A stretch of DNA of 64,000 nt from Methylobacterium sp. NMS14P. Its GTDB lineage: Bacteria; Pseudomonadota; Alphaproteobacteria; Rhizobiales; Beijerinckiaceae. The DNA lies in contig NZ_CP087106.1 in the NCBI RefSeq assembly GCF_028583545.1, positions 5,501,001 to 5,565,000 of the forward strand, read 5' to 3'. Position numbers and translations under genes: made by a program. How positions within the stretch are numbered: the first letter of the stretch is position 1; each line of letters starts with the position of its first letter. The notes beneath the pieces were generated by a model, which worked only from the letters and a program-made list of their open reading frames with translations, did no database searches and had not been told where the DNA came from. Of this stretch, positions 33,707-43,003 are shown piece after piece.

Positions 33707-34635
33707 GGCCGGGCACCCCGCGCCGCGAGGGCCTCCCGCGTCACCCGGCCCAGGACGACGCCGTCGCGGCTGACCGGCAGGGCCGGGCGCCGGGACCACA
33801 GGCTCTCGGCGAGGGCGGCCCGCACCGAGGTGCCCACGGGTATCGGCGGGCCCGGCGCCGGGCCGGCCTCGACCAGATCGTCCACGACGCGCAGGGCCAT
33901 GAGCTGGAAGGCCCGGTCGCCGCTGCCGAGGAGAGCGCCGACGAAGGCGGTGGCGGGCGCGCCGACGAGGTCCGCCGGCGCGGCCTCCTGCACCAGGCGC
34001 CCGCCATCCATCACGGCGACCCGGTCGCCGAGATGCAGGGCCTCGGTCATGTCGTGGGTCACCAGCACGATCGTGGTGCCGTAGCGCGCCTGGATCGCCA
34101 GCAGGTCCGCCTGCGCCCGCCCGCGGATGATCGGATCGAGGGCGCCGAAGGGCTCGTCCATGAGCAGGATCGGCGGCTCGGCCGCGAGCGCCCGGGCGAC
34201 GCCGATCCGCTGCTGCTCGCCGCCGGAGAGCGCCGCCGGCAGGCGGTCCCGGTAGACCGCCGGATCGAGGTTGAACAGGCCGAGGAGCTCGTCGACCCGC
34301 GCGGCGATCCGCCGGCGGTCCCAGCCGACGAGCTTCGGCACCACCGCGATGTTCTCCGCGACCGTGCGGTGGGGGAACAGCCCGTGTCCCTGGATGGCGT
34401 AGCCGATCCCGCGGCGCAGGAGGTGCGGGGGCACCTCCCGGATGTCCCGGCCCGCGATCCGGACCGTCCCGGCGCTCGGTTCGATCAGGCGGTTGATCAT
34501 GCGCAGCAGGGTGGTCTTGCCCGATCCCGAGGTGCCGACCACCGTCAGGATCGTCCCGGCCTCGACCCGCAGGGTGACGTCCGCCACGACCGTGCGCCCC
34601 TCGAAGACGCGGCTCACTGCGGCGAGGTCGATCAT
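33703..34635 (-). CDS. Osmoprotectant ABC transporter ATPase (YehX/OpuCA-like)
   Basis: A 310-aa ATPase: Walker A GTSGSGKTT, Q-loop AIQGHGLFPH, signature LSGGEQQR, Walker B ILLMDEP and switch His in LVTHD. After the ATPase domain the C-terminal part (about 240-310) resembles a single degenerate CBS-like region (VGTSVRAALAESLWSRRPALPV), as in osmolyte importers, where it senses ionic strength. Both ends overlap neighbouring genes by four bases. Confidence 0.92.
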   Translation of the reverse strand: MIDLAAVSRVFEGRTVVADVTLRVEAGTILTVVGTSGSGKTTLLRMINRLIEPSAGTVRIAGRDIREVPPHLLRRGIGYAIQGHGLFPHRTVAENIAVVPKLVGWDRRRIAARVDELLGLFNLDPAVYRDRLPAALSGGEQQRIGVARALAAEPPILLMDEPFGALDPIIRGRAQADLLAIQARYGTTIVLVTHDMTEALHLGDRVAVMDGGRLVQEAAPADLVGAPATAFVGALLGSGDRAFQLMALRVVDDLVEAGPAPGPPIPVGTSVRAALAESLWSRRPALPVSRDGVVLGRVTREALAARGARP

Positions 34636-35822
34636 GGGCTCCGCTCCGCCGCGCGGCCGCGGCTCAGGTCGATGACGGCGTCGAGCAGCACGGCGGCGCC
34701 GGTCGCCAGGGCGACGGTCGGCAGCGCGCCGAGCAGGACGAGGTCGCCGGCGTTCTGGCTGATGCCCTGGAAAACGAACACGCCGAGGCCGCCGCCGCCC
34801 ACGAGTCCCGCGATCACCGCGAGGCCGATATTCTGGACGAGGACGATCCGGATCCCGGTCAGGATCGCCGGGAGGGCGAGGGGCAGGTCCACCTGGAGCA
34901 GCCGCTGCCGCGCGGTCATGCCGACGCCCCGGGCGGCGTCGCGCACCGGCCAGGGCACCGCGTCGAGGCCCGCGACGGTCGCGGCGGCCACGGGCAGGAG
35001 CGCGTAGGCGAACAGCGCCACGAAGGCTGGCGCGGCGCCGATCCCCGCGATGCCGAGGGCCGATGCGCCCGGGACCTCCCGGCCGATCCAGGCCAGGGGC
35101 GCGATCAGCATGCCGAACAGGGCCATGGACGGGACGGTCTGCACGACGTTGAGGCCCGTGAGCAGGCCCGTCCGCGCGGGCGGGACCGGGCGCGCCAGCA
35201 CGGCCGCCGGGATCCCGACCAGGGCGGCGGCCGCCACCGAGGCGAGGGCGAGGGCGGCGTGGGTCCGCAGCTCCCGGCCGAACGTGTCGGAGCGGCTGGC
35301 ATATTCCCGCAGGACCGAGAGGTTGTCCCAGAAGCCGGTGCGCAGGGCGAGCCCCGTCGCGGCGACCAGCAGGACCAGCAGGGCGATCCGTGGGACCGGT
35401 CCCGGCCGCAGGCGCGCCAGCCCGTCGCCGGCCGCGAGGGCCGCCGTGACGGAGGCGAGCCACCAGCCCGCGTCCGGCGAGACCCGGCCGTAGCGGTCGC
35501 CCGGCGCGGTCAGGTGATCGGCCGCCCAGCCGGCCGCGAGGCCGAGCAGCAGCAGGATCGCGGCGGCGGCGGCCAGCCGCAGGATCGGCGCCGACCGGAG
35601 GACCAGCGGCGGCAGCGCGAGGGCGACGACGCCCCCGAGGAGGAGCGTCGCGCCGGGAGGGAGCGCCGACCACGCCGTCAGCGCGGTGCCGGCCGCGATC
35701 CGGTTCGGCCGGGTCGTCATCAGCGGCAGGGCGAGCAGGCTCAGTGCCAGGACGGCCGCGAAGGCCGCGCCCAGCGGATCGACGCCCGGGCGGAGCCGCC
35801 CGAACGCGAGGGACTCCCCCAT
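34632..35822 (-). CDS. Osmoprotectant ABC transporter permease, long form (YehY-like)
   Basis: A 396-aa permease with several extra N-terminal membrane helices (about residues 15-180) before the common permease domain, whose signature is DAARGVGMTARQRLLQVDLPLALPAILTG. The long form matches YehY (about 385 aa). The start at 35822 (MGESLAFG) begins the hydrophobic region; the open frame upstream is Arg-rich and unlikely to be coding. It overlaps the ATPase gene by four bases and lies 207 bases after the binding-protein gene. Confidence 0.9.
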   Translation of the reverse strand: MGESLAFGRLRPGVDPLGAAFAAVLALSLLALPLMTTRPNRIAAGTALTAWSALPPGATLLLGGVVALALPPLVLRSAPILRLAAAAAILLLLGLAAGWAADHLTAPGDRYGRVSPDAGWWLASVTAALAAGDGLARLRPGPVPRIALLVLLVAATGLALRTGFWDNLSVLREYASRSDTFGRELRTHAALALASVAAAALVGIPAAVLARPVPPARTGLLTGLNVVQTVPSMALFGMLIAPLAWIGREVPGASALGIAGIGAAPAFVALFAYALLPVAAATVAGLDAVPWPVRDAARGVGMTARQRLLQVDLPLALPAILTGIRIVLVQNIGLAVIAGLVGGGGLGVFVFQGISQNAGDLVLLGALPTVALATGAAVLLDAVIDLSRGRAAERSP

Positions 35823-36029
35823 CCTCACGCTGCGGCGGCGCCCGGGGGCGCGACGATGGACGGAAATGCGGCGGGTCTCATGAGGCGGATCACCGGCGTC
35901 GCGACGCTCTCGGGCGCCCCGCCGCGCATCCTTGCCGGCGGAGCCCCGGCTTGTCGACGCGCGATCCCGCGGGCGGCCGACGACTCCGCCCGCGAAGGCG
36001 CGCATCGCGGCGCCGTCCGCGCGCCCGGC

Positions 36030-36962
36030 TCACCGCGCGAACCCGTTCCGCCGGAGGAAATCCGCCGCGACCGCGGAGGCGGGCTCGCCGCCGATCTGGA
36101 CCCGGCCGTTGAGGTCCCGGAGCGTGGCGAGATCGAGCGTGCGGAAGATCGGGTCAAGAACCGCGGCGATCTCCGGATGGGCCTTGAGGACCGCGCCGCG
36201 GACCACCGGCGCCGGCTGGTAGACCGGCTGGACGCCCCTGTCGTCGTCCAGCATCACGAGGCGCGCGACCGCCATGCTGCCGTCGGTGCCGAACACCATG
36301 GCGGCGTTCGTGCCGGAGGTGCCCCGCGCCGCCGCCGCGATCGTGGCGGCCGTGTCGCCGCCGGCCAGGATGACGAGCTGATCCGGCCCGAGGGTGAAGC
36401 CGTAGGCCCGGCCGAAGGCCGGCAGCGCCCCCGGGCTGGTCACGAATTCCGACGAGGCGGCGAGCTTGATCGCGCCGCCGCCCGCCACGTAGCGGCCGAA
36501 GTCGCTCATGGTCCTCAGGCCCGCGGCCCGCGCGATCTCCTGGCGCACGGCGATCGCCCAGGTGTTGTTGGCCGAGGCGGGCGTCAGCCAGACGAGGTCG
36601 TTGGCCGCCCGATCCAGGTCCCGGGCCGTGCGGTAGGCCGCCTCCGGGTCCTTCCAGACCGGCAGATCGGCCTTCCCGAAGAAGAACGCCGCGTTGCCGG
36701 TGTATTCCGGGTAGATGTCGATCTGCCCCTCGATCAGGGCCTGGCGGACGATCGCGGTGGCGCCGAGCTGGATCTTGTCGACGGTCGGCAGGCCCCGGGC
36801 CTGCAGCGCCTGCAGGATGATGTTCCCGAGCACCCCGCCCTCCGTGTCGAGCTTGGAGGCGACGACGATCCCGGCCGCCGGCGCGCCGGGCGTGGGCGCG
36901 CACTGGGCGACCAGCAGCGCAAGGGCCGGCGCGACGAGCCCCGCGCGGATCCGCTTCACCAT
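36030..36962 (-). CDS. Osmoprotectant-binding lipoprotein/protein (OsmF/YehZ-like)
   Basis: A 310-aa periplasmic solute-binding protein of the OpuAC class. The signal peptide contains LALLVAQC near residue 21, fitting a possible lipoprotein cut before Cys. Family text includes SKLDTEGGVLGNIILQALQARG, GQIDIYPEYTGNAAFFF and the C-terminal LRDLNGRVQIGGEPASAVAADFL. First gene of the yehZYXW-like operon; the transporter should import betaine-type compounds, with low-affinity YehZ-like systems being the nearest models. Confidence 0.92.
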   Translation of the reverse strand: MVKRIRAGLVAPALALLVAQCAPTPGAPAAGIVVASKLDTEGGVLGNIILQALQARGLPTVDKIQLGATAIVRQALIEGQIDIYPEYTGNAAFFFGKADLPVWKDPEAAYRTARDLDRAANDLVWLTPASANNTWAIAVRQEIARAAGLRTMSDFGRYVAGGGAIKLAASSEFVTSPGALPAFGRAYGFTLGPDQLVILAGGDTAATIAAAARGTSGTNAAMVFGTDGSMAVARLVMLDDDRGVQPVYQPAPVVRGAVLKAHPEIAAVLDPIFRTLDLATLRDLNGRVQIGGEPASAVAADFLRRNGFAR

Positions 36963-37234
36963 GGCCTACAGGATCCCCGCTCGCCTCCGCCGACGCTACG
37001 AGGCCGATAGCATGTCCGGGGCCGCGATCCTCACCGGCGTCTCGCGGTGCCCGTGACGCCGCCCGGTCCGGCCGGACGCGCCCCGCGGAGCTGGCCCTGA
37101 TCTGTCGAATAATAACTCAGGTTATCAGGATAAGCGGAGATTTTTGCCTATAAAACGGCCGCAGGGATTTATATTAGCGCTATAAGGACTTTGTTTATTC
37201 GGGCGAGCCTAGGCCGAAAGCCTCGGAGCTTGCC
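36963..37234 (+). promoter_or_regulatory. Divergent A/T-rich control region
   Basis: A 272-base gap between the osmolyte operon and the c-di-GMP gene. It holds TTATC-AG-GATAA (inverted repeat near 37119-37130) and the palindrome TAGCGCTA (37175-37182) within an A/T-rich tract from about 37105. GGAGC precedes the next start. Promoter boxes could not be fixed. Confidence 0.4.
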
Positions 37235-39592
37235 ATGCGATCCGTCTACACGTGCCTCACCGAGGCGCACGACCACCGGCTGATCCTGCTCGCCGCAGGC
37301 ATCTGCGTCGTCGGCGTCTACGGCTCGTTCTCCGTGGCGGCGCACGCCGCGCGGTCGTCGGGGCGCTCGGCCTGGATCTGGGGCATGGCCAGCGTGGTCG
37401 CGTCGGGCTGCACCGCCTGGGCCACCCACATGGTCGCGCTCCTGGCCTTCAGGCCCGGCATGGCCGCCGGTTTCGAGCCGACCCTCACCGCGCTGTCGCT
37501 CCTGGTCGCCATCGGGGGGATCGGCATCAGCATCGGGCTGGTGATCGGCCAGCGGGACCGGCTCCGCCGCTTCGCGGCCGGGCTCGCCCTCGGCGCCAGC
37601 GTCGCGGCCCTGCACTATCTCGGCGAGGCCTCCTACCTCGTCACCGGATCCGTGACCTGGGACCCGGTCCTCGTGGCCGTCTCGCTGTCGGTGAGCCTGC
37701 TGCTGTTCGGGTCGGCGCTGCTGGTCGTCGGGGAGCGGCGTCGGCCGTGGCGCCGCGCGGCCGCGCCGCTGCTGCTGGTCGCGATCGCGATCCTGCATGT
37801 CGGCGGCATGGCGGCGATGACGCTGGTCTTCGATCCCGAGCGCCCGCTGCCACCCGAGGCGGTCGCCCCCGAGGCGATCGGGCCGATCGTGGCCGGCGTG
37901 TCCCTCGCGCTCCTGACGCTGGCGATCGTCGGGCTGCGCCTGACCCTCAGCGCCCGGGCGCAGGCCCGCCGGGATCAGGAACGCCTGCGCGAGCTCGCGA
38001 ACCTGGCCGTCGAGGGTCTGGCCGTCTGCGACGGCGAGACGATCAAGACCGCCAATCGCAGCCTGGAACGGCTGTCGGGCCTCACCGCCGAGGCGCTGAA
38101 CGGGCGGCGCCTGTCGGACCTCCTGCCGGGTCTCAGCGTCACGGCACTCCCCGAGCGCGAGGAGCGGGAGGCCGAGCTGGTCGGCGCCGATGGGCAGCGC
38201 GTTCCGGTGCGCGTCCTGCGCAGCGAGGTTCCGCTCGGCAGCGGCCTCCAGACCGTGCTGGCCATCCGGGACCAGAGGGAGCGCCTGCGGACCGAGTCGC
38301 GGATGCGCATGCTGGCCTACTCGGATGCGCTGACCGGTCTGCCCAACCGGGCCCATTTCCACGACCTGCTCGCGCGCCACGCCGAGGCCTGCGGCGCGCA
38401 GGATCAGGCCTTCGCGGTCCTCGCCCTCGATCTCGACCGCTTCAAGCTGGTGAACGATACCCTCGGTCACGGCCTGGGCGACGCGCTGCTGCGCAAGACG
38501 GCCAAGCGCCTGACGGCCGCCCTCGGCGCGCGGGACGTGGTCGCGCGCCTCGGCGGCGACGAGTTCGCGGTCCTGCAGGTCGCTCCGGCCGGACCGGAGG
38601 CGGTGCAGGCCCTGGCGGCGCGCATCATCGAGCTCGTCGGGCGCCCGTTCCTCATCGAGGGGCAGCTCGTCAACGTCGGGGCCTCGGTCGGTGCCGCCCT
38701 CGCGCCCGCGGACGGGCTCACCCCCGGCGACTTGCTGCGCAATGCCGACCTCGCGCTCTACAAGGCCAAGGCCGATGGCAAGGGCGCGTTCCGCCGGTTC
38801 GACCGCGCGCTGGAGGCGCGCGTCCAGGCCCGGCGCAGCCTGGAGGCGGACCTGCGGCGCGCCCTCGTGCGCCAGGAATTCGAGCTTCACTACCAGCCGC
38901 TCGTCGATGCGCGATCGGGCCGGATCACCGCGGCCGAGGCGCTGGTGCGCTGGCGCCATCCGGAGCGCGGCCTCGTCTCGCCCGCGGATTTCATCCCGCT
39001 GGCCGAGGAGACCGGACTGATCGGCCCGCTGGGCCAGTGGGTCCTGCGTACGGCCTGCACCCAGGCGGCCCGCTGGCCGGGGCGGATCCGGGTCGCCGTC
39101 AATCTCTCGCCGGTCCAGTTCCGGGACCTGCGCCTCGCCGAGACGGTGAAGGCGGCGCTCGCCGCGTCGGGCCTCGCCGCGGATCGGCTGGAACTCGAGA
39201 TCACCGAGGGCGTGCTGCTGGCCGACGAGGAGCGCACGCTCGCGACCCTGACCCGCCTGCGCGCGGCCGGGGTCGGGATCTCGATGGACGATTTCGGGAC
39301 CGGCTATTCCTCGCTCAGCTACCTCCGCCGCTTCCCCTTCGACAAGATCAAGGTCGACCAGTCGTTCGTGCGCCAGCTCCCGGGAGACGCCGAGAGCGCC
39401 GCGATCGTGCGGGCGATCATCACGCTGGGCACCTGTCTCGGCATGACGATCACGGTCGAGGGCGTCGAGACCGCCGAGCAGTTCGCGTTCACGGCGGCCT
39501 CGGGCTGCGATCAGGTCCAGGGCTACCACGTCAGCCGCCCGCTGCCGGTGGCGGAGTTCCTGTCCTTCGTCGACGCGCACGAGGCCGCATGA
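37235..39592 (+). CDS. MHYT-PAS-GGDEF-EAL c-di-GMP turnover protein
   Basis: A 785-aa membrane protein likely to make or break cyclic di-GMP. Residues 1-240 are seven helices of MHYT type with degenerate repeats (ATHMVAL, ALHYLG, ILHVGGM), proposed to bind copper or gases. A PAS-like region (about 250-350) precedes the GGDEF domain, whose active-site text LGGDEFAVL is intact, and an EAL domain with EALVRWRHP, EITEGVLL, DDFGTGYSSL and KVDQSF, all needed for phosphodiesterase activity. So both activities are possible. Its stop overlaps the start of the BLUF gene (ATGA), making light input to this protein likely. Confidence 0.95.
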   Translation: MRSVYTCLTEAHDHRLILLAAGICVVGVYGSFSVAAHAARSSGRSAWIWGMASVVASGCTAWATHMVALLAFRPGMAAGFEPTLTALSLLVAIGGIGISIGLVIGQRDRLRRFAAGLALGASVAALHYLGEASYLVTGSVTWDPVLVAVSLSVSLLLFGSALLVVGERRRPWRRAAAPLLLVAIAILHVGGMAAMTLVFDPERPLPPEAVAPEAIGPIVAGVSLALLTLAIVGLRLTLSARAQARRDQERLRELANLAVEGLAVCDGETIKTANRSLERLSGLTAEALNGRRLSDLLPGLSVTALPEREEREAELVGADGQRVPVRVLRSEVPLGSGLQTVLAIRDQRERLRTESRMRMLAYSDALTGLPNRAHFHDLLARHAEACGAQDQAFAVLALDLDRFKLVNDTLGHGLGDALLRKTAKRLTAALGARDVVARLGGDEFAVLQVAPAGPEAVQALAARIIELVGRPFLIEGQLVNVGASVGAALAPADGLTPGDLLRNADLALYKAKADGKGAFRRFDRALEARVQARRSLEADLRRALVRQEFELHYQPLVDARSGRITAAEALVRWRHPERGLVSPADFIPLAEETGLIGPLGQWVLRTACTQAARWPGRIRVAVNLSPVQFRDLRLAETVKAALAASGLAADRLELEITEGVLLADEERTLATLTRLRAAGVGISMDDFGTGYSSLSYLRRFPFDKIKVDQSFVRQLPGDAESAAIVRAIITLGTCLGMTITVEGVETAEQFAFTAASGCDQVQGYHVSRPLPVAEFLSFVDAHEAA

Positions 39593-40056
39593 CCGCGCCC
39601 GACACGACCGACCTGTTCCGGATCGTCTACCGGAGCCGCAGCGCGATCCCGGGCGACGCCGAGGCGGTCCGGCAGGCCGTCGCCGCCCTGGCGGCGGCGT
39701 CCCGGGGCCGCAACGCGGAGGTCAGCGTCACGGGGGCGATGCTGTTCGCCGCACCGCACGTCGTCCAGGCCCTGGAGGGGCCGGCCGCGGCCGTGGAGGC
39801 GGTCTTCGACCGGATCTGCTGCGACCTCCGCCACGCCGGCATCGAGGTGGTGGAGAGCGGTCCGGTCCTCGAACGGGCCTTCGGCGCGGGCGCGCTGAGC
39901 CATCTCGTGCCGGACGCCGCGGACGGGGCGTCGCTCGCGCGCCTGGAGAACGGGATCGAGCCCGCCGACGCCGCCGTCGCCGCGATGAAGCTGATGCTCG
40001 CGCTGCTCCAGCTGGCGGAGGCCGACCGCACCGCGCCGCAGCGGCCCGCCGCCTGA
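39589..40056 (+). CDS. BLUF-domain blue-light sensor protein
   Basis: A 155-aa protein with a BLUF fold at the N-terminus (about residues 9-100) and a short helical tail. Flavin-site residues align with PixD: Tyr14 in FRIVYRSR, Asn42 in RGRNAEVSVTG and Gln60 in HVVQALEGP, with the same Asn-to-Gln spacing. The semi-conserved Trp/Met pair after the last strand is replaced (ERAFGAGALSH), which could change the light response. Translationally coupled to the GGDEF-EAL gene, so it probably acts on that protein in trans, rather than as the BLUF-EAL fusion seen in YcgF/BlrP1. Confidence 0.85.
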   Translation: MTAPDTTDLFRIVYRSRSAIPGDAEAVRQAVAALAAASRGRNAEVSVTGAMLFAAPHVVQALEGPAAAVEAVFDRICCDLRHAGIEVVESGPVLERAFGAGALSHLVPDAADGASLARLENGIEPADAAVAAMKLMLALLQLAEADRTAPQRPAA

Positions 40057-40121
40057 AGCCGTGCCGGGACCTGGCCGGGACGGCGGCGCGGGCCGCCGCA
40101 CCGCGGAATCGCGCGGAAAGT

Positions 40122-40161
40122 TCAACGAAATCAACGAAACCAGGTTAACAACGCTTAACCT
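40122..40161. repeat. Tandem TCAACGAAA and AGGTTAA inverted repeat
   Basis: TCAACGAAA is repeated head to tail (40122-40130, 40131-40139), followed by a perfect 7-base inverted repeat AGGTTAA (40142-40148) and TTAACCT (40155-40161) ahead of TTTAC. It may end the BLUF transcript or serve as an operator for the small gene downstream. Confidence 0.5.
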
Positions 40162-40241
40162 TTACACAAGCCTGCGATGAACAATCCTGGCGCTGCCGAT
40201 ATAGTTTTGCGAATATTGTTTCGGTCGAAAGGAGGGGAGAT

Positions 40242-40457
40242 ATGTCGTATTCGATTCTGGTCCGCGATCTCACTCACGAGCCCGGCGGTACGCCCAAACT
40301 TCTGGCGTACGACATCCACGACCGCTCGGCGGCGGAGACCCTCGTGTCGGTGATCGCCACTTCGTACCAGGATCACGGTTTCAACCCCGCGACCCGCGTC
40401 CACTGGTTTCGCCACGCGGGCGGGGTGCGCGAGATCTTCACGTGGCCGCGGCCGTGA
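40242..40457 (+). CDS. Hypothetical small protein
   Basis: A 71-aa cytosolic protein with a strong ribosome binding site (GGAGGGGAG just before the ATG). Text such as ILVRDLTHEPGGTPKLLAYDIHD and VHWFRHAGGVREIFTWPRP suggests a small folded domain, but I know no family. Convergent to selO with a 16-base gap. Confidence 0.7.
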   Translation: MSYSILVRDLTHEPGGTPKLLAYDIHDRSAAETLVSVIATSYQDHGFNPATRVHWFRHAGGVREIFTWPRP

Positions 40458-40473
40458 CCGGCGCCGGGCGGCC

Positions 40474-41949
40474 TCAGGTGCCGCAGAAGGTCCGGTAGCC
40501 GACGCCGCCGCCCGCGGGCGCCTCCGCGAAGGCGGCGTGATCCGGCTGGTCGTCGTAGGGGCGGGCCAGCACGGCGAGGAGCGTCGCGAACGGCGCGAAG
40601 TCGTCCCGCTCCACGGCGGCCTCGATCATCGCCTCGACCCGGTGGTTGCGCGGGATGAAGGCCGGGTTCTCCCGGCGCATCGCGGCGGCCGTCTCGGCCG
40701 GGTCGCGCGCCTCCTGCGCCAGCCGCGCGCGCCAGTCGGCCGCCCAGGCATCGTAGCCCGTCGGATCGACGAACAGGTCGCGCACGGCCGCGTCGGCCTC
40801 CGGCCGCGCCGCGGCGGCGCAGAGATGGCGGAACGTCAGGGTGAAGTCGGCCTGGTTCTCGGCCATGCGCTTGAGGAGGTCGCCCGCCAGCGCGGCGTCG
40901 CCCTCCCGGGTCTCGGCGAGGCCGAGCTTGCGGGCGAGGCCGCCGTGATAGGCAGCCTCGAAGCGCGGCGCGTAGGTGGCCAGCGCCGCCTCGGCCTCGG
41001 CGACCGCGGCGTCCTCGCCCTCGGCGAGGAGCGGCAGCAGGGTCTCGGCGAGGCGGGTCAGGTTCCAGAGCGCGATCCGCGGCTGCTGGCCGTAAGCGTA
41101 GCGGCCGTTGCGGTCGATGGAGCTGTAGACCGTCCGGGGATCGTAGGCGTCGAGGAACGCGCAGGGCCCGTAATCGATCGTCTCGCCCGCGACCGACATG
41201 TTGTCGGTGTTCATCACCCCGTGGACGAAGCCGACGTGCAGCCAGCGGGCGACGAGGCCCGCCTGGGCCGCGACGACGCCCTCCAGCAGCGCCCGGTAGG
41301 GATTGCCGGCGCCGGCGGCGTCCGGATGGTGCCGGGCCATGACGTGGTCGGCGAGCGCCCGCAGGCCCTCGACGTCGCCCCGCGCCGCGAAGAACTGGAA
41401 GGTGCCGACCCGGATGTGGCTCGCCGCCACGCGGGTGAGGACCGCGCCGGGCAGGAGCGTCTCGCGCACCACCGGCTCGCCGGTCGTCACGGCGGCGAGG
41501 GCCCGGGTGGTCGGGATGCCGAGCGCCGCCATGGCCTCGCTGACGAGATACTCGCGCAGGACCGGGCCGAGCGCCGCCCGCCCGTCGCCCCGCCGGGAGA
41601 ACGGCGTCGGGCCCGCGCCCTTCAGCTGGATGTCGCGGCGGTGCCCGTTGCGGTCGACGACCTCGCCGAGGAGGACCGCGCGGCCGTCGCCGAGCTGCGG
41701 CACGAACTGGCCGAACTGGTGCCCGGCATAGGCCGCGGCGATCGGGTCGGCGCCGTCCGGGACGGCGTTCCCCGCGAGCGCCGCGACGCCGTCCGGGCCG
41801 GCGAGCCAGTCCGGGTCGAGGCCGAGCTCCTCGGCGAGCGCCCGGTTCAGCCGGACGAGGCGCGGCGCCGCCACGGGCGTCGGCGGCCGGCGGGCGTAGA
41901 AGCGCTCCGGCAGGCGGGCGTAGCTGTTGTCGAAGGGGAGTGCCGTCAT
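40474..41949 (-). CDS. selO: Protein adenylyltransferase SelO
   Basis: A 491-aa pseudokinase-fold enzyme of the SelO/YdiU family, which transfers AMP to Ser/Thr/Tyr of proteins in redox stress. Recognisable text: [24 protein letters not shown], the phosphate-binding [33 protein letters not shown] (catalytic and metal site) and DYGPCAFLD. The C-terminal Cys near the end (FCGT) is the family's Cys in place of selenocysteine in vertebrates. Length normal. A single gene with no visible operon partners. Confidence 0.95.
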   Translation of the reverse strand: MTALPFDNSYARLPERFYARRPPTPVAAPRLVRLNRALAEELGLDPDWLAGPDGVAALAGNAVPDGADPIAAAYAGHQFGQFVPQLGDGRAVLLGEVVDRNGHRRDIQLKGAGPTPFSRRGDGRAALGPVLREYLVSEAMAALGIPTTRALAAVTTGEPVVRETLLPGAVLTRVAASHIRVGTFQFFAARGDVEGLRALADHVMARHHPDAAGAGNPYRALLEGVVAAQAGLVARWLHVGFVHGVMNTDNMSVAGETIDYGPCAFLDAYDPRTVYSSIDRNGRYAYGQQPRIALWNLTRLAETLLPLLAEGEDAAVAEAEAALATYAPRFEAAYHGGLARKLGLAETREGDAALAGDLLKRMAENQADFTLTFRHLCAAAARPEADAAVRDLFVDPTGYDAWAADWRARLAQEARDPAETAAAMRRENPAFIPRNHRVEAMIEAAVERDDFAPFATLLAVLARPYDDQPDHAAFAEAPAGGGVGYRTFCGT

Positions 41950-42008
41950 CGTCGGGATCTATGGAGAGCGGGGTCGGGGGGCAAGCGGCGCCCGTCGCGG
42001 GCGCGGGC

Positions 42009-42938
42009 TCAGACGGTGCAGTCGACGCCCGTGAGGGTCTCGGACATCGACCAGAGCCGCGCGGCGGCGGCGGAATCGCGGGCCTGCGCGGCGATGTCGG
42101 CCCGGGCCGGGTGGCCGTGCAGCTCCCAGATCCCGTCGGGACCGTAATAGGCGCCGCCCTCGGCCTCCTGCGCGGTGGCGGCGAAGAGCAGCGGCAGCGC
42201 GCCCCGCGCCGCGGGCTGGCCGATCACCGCGAAGATCAGGTGCCCGGCGAGGCGCTGCACGGGGCCGGCCCGGTCGCCGCGGCGGAACACGTCCGTCCGG
42301 GCGGCGCCGGGATGGACCGGGATCGCGCGGATCGGCGCCCCCGCCGCCTTCAGGCGCCGGTCGAGCTCGAGCCCGAACATCAGCATCGCGAGCTTAGACT
42401 GCCGGTAGGCCGTCTGAGGCCCGTAGGAGCGCTGGAGCTGGAGGTCGTCGAAATGGATCCGCCCCGGCCGGTGGGCGAGGCTCGCCACCGGGACGATCCG
42501 GGAGGTCACCCGCGCGGGGATCAGGGGCAGGAGCAGCCCGGTCAGCGCGAAATGGCCGAGATAGTTGGTGCCGAACTGGCGCTCGAACCCGTCCACCGTC
42601 TCCTCGCGCCGCGGCACGGAGGCGATGCCGGCATTGAGCAGCAGGACGTCGACGGGCCGCCTGTCCGCGCGGCAGGCCTCACCGAAGGCGCGCACGGTGG
42701 CGAGGCTCGCGGTGTCGAGGTGGCGGAAGGCCAGCCGCGCCTCCGGGTGGCGGTGCCGGATCGACGCCATGGCGCGCTGCGCCTTGTCCCCGTCGCGGGC
42801 GGCGAGGGTCACCGCGGCGCCGGCCCCCGCGAGGGCGAGGGCCGCCGCGTAGCCGAGCCCGCTGGTCGCGCCGGTGACGATCGCGTGCCGTCCGGCCTGG
42901 CTCGGCATGTCGCGGATCGTCCACCGGGTCCGGGTCAT
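42009..42938 (-). CDS. Short-chain dehydrogenase/reductase
   Basis: A 309-aa SDR of the retinol-dehydrogenase-like group. Cofactor motif VTGATSGLGYAAAL, the LLLNAGIA motif, catalytic Ser in VPVASLAH and the YRQSK active-site pair (Tyr/Lys). An extended C-terminal part with GPDGIWELHGHPARADIAAQARD is usual for this group. Substrate unknown. It is followed by nothing in its operon; the PAP2 gene lies 65 bases upstream on the same strand. Confidence 0.9.
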   Translation of the reverse strand: MTRTRWTIRDMPSQAGRHAIVTGATSGLGYAAALALAGAGAAVTLAARDGDKAQRAMASIRHRHPEARLAFRHLDTASLATVRAFGEACRADRRPVDVLLLNAGIASVPRREETVDGFERQFGTNYLGHFALTGLLLPLIPARVTSRIVPVASLAHRPGRIHFDDLQLQRSYGPQTAYRQSKLAMLMFGLELDRRLKAAGAPIRAIPVHPGAARTDVFRRGDRAGPVQRLAGHLIFAVIGQPAARGALPLLFAATAQEAEGGAYYGPDGIWELHGHPARADIAAQARDSAAAARLWSMSETLTGVDCTV

Positions 42939-43003
42939 CGTCGCGCCTCTCCGCTCCTCGGCTAATCCGCCGGGCGCGGGGTTGTTCGCGGCCGGACCCG
43001 CCC

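Noticed and set aside
34632..36005. Longer N-terminus for the YehY-like permease
   Set aside because: The added 61 residues are Arg/Gly/Ser-rich and do not resemble a membrane protein start; the ATG at 35822 begins the conserved hydrophobic part.
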